Assembly: GCF_004342115.1 (NCBI RefSeq)
Contig: NZ_SMAC01000026.1
Coordinates: 1-41,793, forward strand
DNA: 41,793 nt
Direction: 5' to 3'
Source of the DNA: Mannheimia haemolytica
Lineage (GTDB): Bacteria; Pseudomonadota; Gammaproteobacteria; Enterobacterales; Pasteurellaceae
In this document: positions 39,546-41,793 of the stretch, piece after piece
Layout: every line of letters starts with the position of its first letter
Numbering within the stretch: the first letter of the stretch is position 1
Made by a program: the position numbers and the translations under genes
The notes under the pieces: model-generated
The model's input: only the letters and a program-made list of their open reading frames with translations
Databases searched by the model: none
What the model was told of the DNA's origin: nothing

Positions 39546-40585
39546 CAAATTACCTCAATCCGTGGTTTGCCCTGTTCCATTTCCAGCAATCTGCCAACGT
39601 GGAATAACGGCACATTTGCCCGATTTGCAATTTGTTGCACTTTTTCGACCGCTTGTGGCAGCACCGCCACTAATAAACCGCCAGAGGTTTGCGGATCGCA
39701 CAAAATCGCTTTTTGCTCGTCCGTCATTGCCGAAATCAAATGCCCATAGCTGTCGAAATTGCGATTTGTCCCACCCGGAACTGCTCCCAATGCAATATAC
39801 TCCTTAGTGCCATCAAGGACTTGAATATCCTCAAAATCAACCTCCGCCCGTAAGCCCGAGCCTTGACACACCTCGCTTAAATGCCCGAGTAAGCCAAAAC
39901 CGGTTACATCAGTCATTGCCGTGACTTCAGGCAGTTCGGAAAACGCTGAACCAATCAAGTTGATTTGGCACATTACCTCGCTTGCCAGATGTTGATGTTC
40001 AGGCTTCAACAAACCTTTTTTCTCTGCCGTGGTTAGAATGCCAATCCCCAAAGGCTTGGTTAAAAACAGCTCACACCCAGCCACCGCAGAGGCATTGCGT
40101 TTCACCCGTTCGGTCGGCACAATGCCGGTAACAGCCAAGCCGAAAATCGGATCGGGCGAATCAATCGAATGCCCGCCCGCCAAGGCAATACCGGCTTGCT
40201 GGCACGCAAAACGCCCACCTTCGACAATTTGTTGAGCCACTTCAGCCGGCAATTTATTCACCGGAAAGCCCAGAATCGCAATCGCCATAATCGGCTTGCC
40301 ACCCATCGCATAAATATCGCTAATCGCATTGGCAGCAGCAATTCGCCCGAAATCAAACGGGGCGTCCACAATCGGCATAAAGAAATCGGTGGTGCTGATA
40401 ATGGCCTGCCCGTTCCCTAAATCATAGACGGCAGCATCGTCCGCCGTTTCATTGCCTACCAATAAATTCGGATCGACAAATTGTTCTAATTGAGTTTGTA
40501 AAATTGTCCCTAACACCTTAGGCGAAATTTTACAGCCTCAACCCGCCCCGTGGCTGAACTGCGTAAGTTTTATCGGTTCAGACAT
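39545..40585 (-). CDS. selD: Selenophosphate synthetase (SelD), itself a selenoprotein with in-frame UGA
   Basis: 346 residues when UGA at 40538-40540 is read as selenocysteine (residue 16). Start is the ATG at 40585 with GGAGG. The N-terminus reads SHGAG-Sec-GCKISPK, where Sec replaces the catalytic Cys17 of E. coli SelD and the Lys at 19 matches its essential Lys20. The body has the AIR-synthase fold ([39 protein letters not shown]). It makes selenophosphate from ATP and selenide. A standard gene call would start at the GTG at 40516 and lose the active site. Confidence 0.93.
40497..40540 (-). promoter_or_regulatory. UGA selenocysteine codon with SECIS-like hairpin in selD
   Basis: Three bases after UGA (40538-40540) the minus-strand TGTAAAATT (40526-40534) pairs with AATTTTACA (40497-40505), nine perfect pairs. 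Inside, CCTAA and TTAGG form a 5-bp apical stem with loop GGTG. The position and a G/U-containing small apical loop agree with bacterial SECIS elements bound by SelB. Confidence 0.82.
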
Positions 40586-40698
40586 TCTGCCTCCATCGTA
40601 AATCAAAATTATGCCTATTGTACGCCAACAAGCGGTGGAATTTGGGAAATTTTTTGCAAAAAATGAGCTTTTAATTTAATGATGCGACCTTAGTTATT

Positions 40699-40917
40699 AT
40701 GCTATTAGAATGGGTGACGGTTGGATTGGGTCTAATGTATCAGTTTGGTTACTTACGCACCAAAATCGGCACGGATACACAACGTGCAATGCTATGGAAT
40801 TGCCCGACCTATGTCTTGATAATCCCGTTTTTATTAAACACATCGGTGAAAAAACAATATCACGCATTTTGGCAAAAATATCACCAGCATAACAATGATG
40901 TGAGTTTTCCCTATTAA
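40699..40917 (+). CDS. Possible small protein, 72 residues
   Basis: MLLEWVTVGLGLMYQFGYLR is followed by TQRAMLWNCPTYVLIIPFLL and a polar His/Lys-rich end. Two weak hydrophobic parts suggest a small membrane-associated protein. There is no good ribosome site, but a strong terminator follows its stop by 18 bases. It is divergent from selD. It may be a real gene of unknown function or a remnant. Confidence 0.4.
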   Translation: MLLEWVTVGLGLMYQFGYLRTKIGTDTQRAMLWNCPTYVLIIPFLLNTSVKKQYHAFWQKYHQHNNDVSFPY

Positions 40918-40934
40918 CCATAATATGTGATAAT

Positions 40935-40970
40935 AAATGCCCTAGACTGAAAAATCAGTTTAGGGCATTT
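40935..40970. terminator. Strong bidirectional terminator
   Basis: AAATGCCCTA-GACTGA (40935-40950) pairs with TCAGTT-TAGGGCATTT (40955-40970) around a 4-base AAAA loop, 15-16 pairs with one G-U, followed by CATTTTT on plus. On the minus strand the arm is followed by A/T-rich sequence. Confidence 0.8.
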
Positions 40971-41059
40971 CATTTTTAAGCGGTTTTAATGAATTTGGGG
41001 TTTTGTGCAACTGCTACATAATACCGAAGTTTTTGCAAAGTTGCACCGCTTGTGAAAAT

Positions 41060-41707
41060 TTATTTATTCTGAGAAGGCTTAGTATCTAAAAGTTTTTTCA
41101 TATCCTCGCAATGTTCTTCTATATCCTTCTCTGTCCAGTTTTCTTTTGAAAGCATAATAGCTTGTTTTAAACTCATACAATCGAAACGTTTACTTGCTCC
41201 CTCATAAAAACTTCTCTTTGTAGTCGTTTCATAATCACTTAATGCTGAATTCTGATGTGGAGAAATCAAACAAAGATTACCAAAATTGTGAACTATTGAA
41301 TCACTTGTTCTATTTTGAGCAAGGTAATGTTCTATTGATGTTCGTGACAAAGAAAATCTAAACTGATTCTTTTCTATAAATATATTCTCCTTCTTATCTA
41401 GATATTTATCCCAATTTTTCCATAAAAGATAATCTAAATAATTAAAAATATAGTGAGGAGTTGATTGACCATTCTCAAAAAAATTAGGAGCATCAGATTT
41501 ATTCTTTTTATAATGTTTATCAGCTATTTCCTCTAAAATAGTTAAATACACATCATCCTTTAAGTTATAACTACCTTTAATGGACGGATGTTCACTAATC
41601 TTATACAACACATCAAAAAGCCAATTTTTATAAATTTTTGACCTGAACGAAGTATGAAACATAGACAAAATATGAATGATATACTGATAATAATTATCTG
41701 TAGAAGA
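41060..41707 (-). pseudogene. 5'-truncated DUF1524/HNH-family nuclease gene
   Basis: The frame is open from 41707 down to 41060 (about 215 codons); the first ATG is at 41662. The C-terminal motif set SIEHYLAQN, NFGNLCLISPHQNSALSDYE and NWTEKDIEEH matches the DUF1524 nuclease domain found in GmrSD-type restriction and DUF262 proteins, normally 500-700 residues. The visible part starts in the middle of a typical HYIFNYLDYLLWKNWDKYLD region. The coding-like sequence before the ATG (TDNYYQYIIHILS) ends at a TGA next to an inverted repeat. A gene truncated by an insertion is the best reading. Confidence 0.6.
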
Positions 41708-41714
41708 TCAAACC

Positions 41715-41759
41715 TAATCTGACAGTCCCCCGTTTTAAATTACCGTGTCTGTCAGATTA
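41715..41759. repeat. 11-bp inverted repeat, possible insertion-sequence end
   Basis: TAATCTGACAG (41715-41725) and CTGTCAGATTA (41749-41759) are perfect inverted copies 23 bases apart. Beyond them on the minus strand a frame ends TDLGGKEFKLKLI at the repeat, which could be the C-terminus of a transposase. The TGACAG...CTGTCA borders would suit an IS3-type end, but this is inference. Confidence 0.4.
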
Positions 41760-41793
41760 ATTTGAGCTTAAATTCTTTTCCACCCAAATCCGT

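Overview
The window is a Mu-like transposable prophage (about 1 to 33.18 kb) followed by a stretch of host chromosome (about 33.2 to 41.8 kb). The host is a member of the Pasteurellaceae. The chromosomal genes (eno, uraA, ubiH, nudJ, and a selD that itself contains selenocysteine) fit this family. The DNA uptake core ACAAGCGGTC recurs in the host part, which is the Actinobacillus pleuropneumoniae/Mannheimia-type signal rather than the Haemophilus influenzae type. Mannheimia or a close relative is the best guess; the species cannot be fixed from sequence alone.

The prophage lies in reverse. Its early end is on the right and nearly all genes are on the minus strand, so the phage order is read from high to low coordinates. 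The immunity region (31.9-33.1 kb) has an S24-type repressor on the plus strand facing a Ner-like regulator, with repeated CGTAAAAC-type sites between them. Next come the transposase A and its ATPase B (29.1-31.9 kb), then a run of small early accessory genes including a DUF3164 protein, an ANR-like regulator and a gp16-like protein (24.8-29.1 kb). An AntA/AntB-type antirepressor follows, with a long structured leader resembling the P1 c4-icd-ant arrangement (23.6-24.7 kb). After it lie an AT-rich cargo gene enclosed by two terminators (22.6-23.6 kb) and a single Mor/C-family activator (22.1-22.5 kb).

Three late operons follow. Each is preceded by the same motif on the minus strand, TTGTGGAA then CTCCCC, just upstream of a -10-like box. 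The first operon (22.0 down to 14.3 kb) carries lysis genes (endolysin, holin candidate, overlapping spanins), terminase, portal, F and G. The second (14.06 down to 2.68 kb) carries protease/scaffold I, major head protein T, gp35-gp38, sheath, tube, the frameshifted tail chaperones gp41/gp41', tape measure and baseplate genes N, P and V. The third (2.57 kb to the left edge) carries gp46, gp47, gp48 and a tail fibre cut by the window edge. The natural reading is early genes, then Mor-like activator, then three coordinately switched late operons. The far (right, in phage terms) end of the prophage is outside the window.

The host part has eno with a strong promoter and terminator, an uncharacterised small gene, a uraA and dihydroorotate-dehydrogenase-like pair behind a PurR box, and a selD-nudJ-ubiH operon with overlapping start and stop codons. 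selD needs its in-frame UGA read as selenocysteine and has a SECIS-like hairpin just after it. The right edge holds a 5'-truncated DUF1524/HNH-like gene next to an 11-bp inverted repeat, probably an insertion-sequence end.

The most notable unexplained structures are the shared late-promoter motif, a 98-nt cloverleaf-like, tRNA-like element between genes F and G, a palindromic repeat inserted in frame in the portal gene, an Ala-Leu-Ser motif repeated eight times in the protease/scaffold protein, the C4-like antirepressor leader, a hairpin that masks the ribosome binding site of the Mor-like gene, and the isolated cargo gene.
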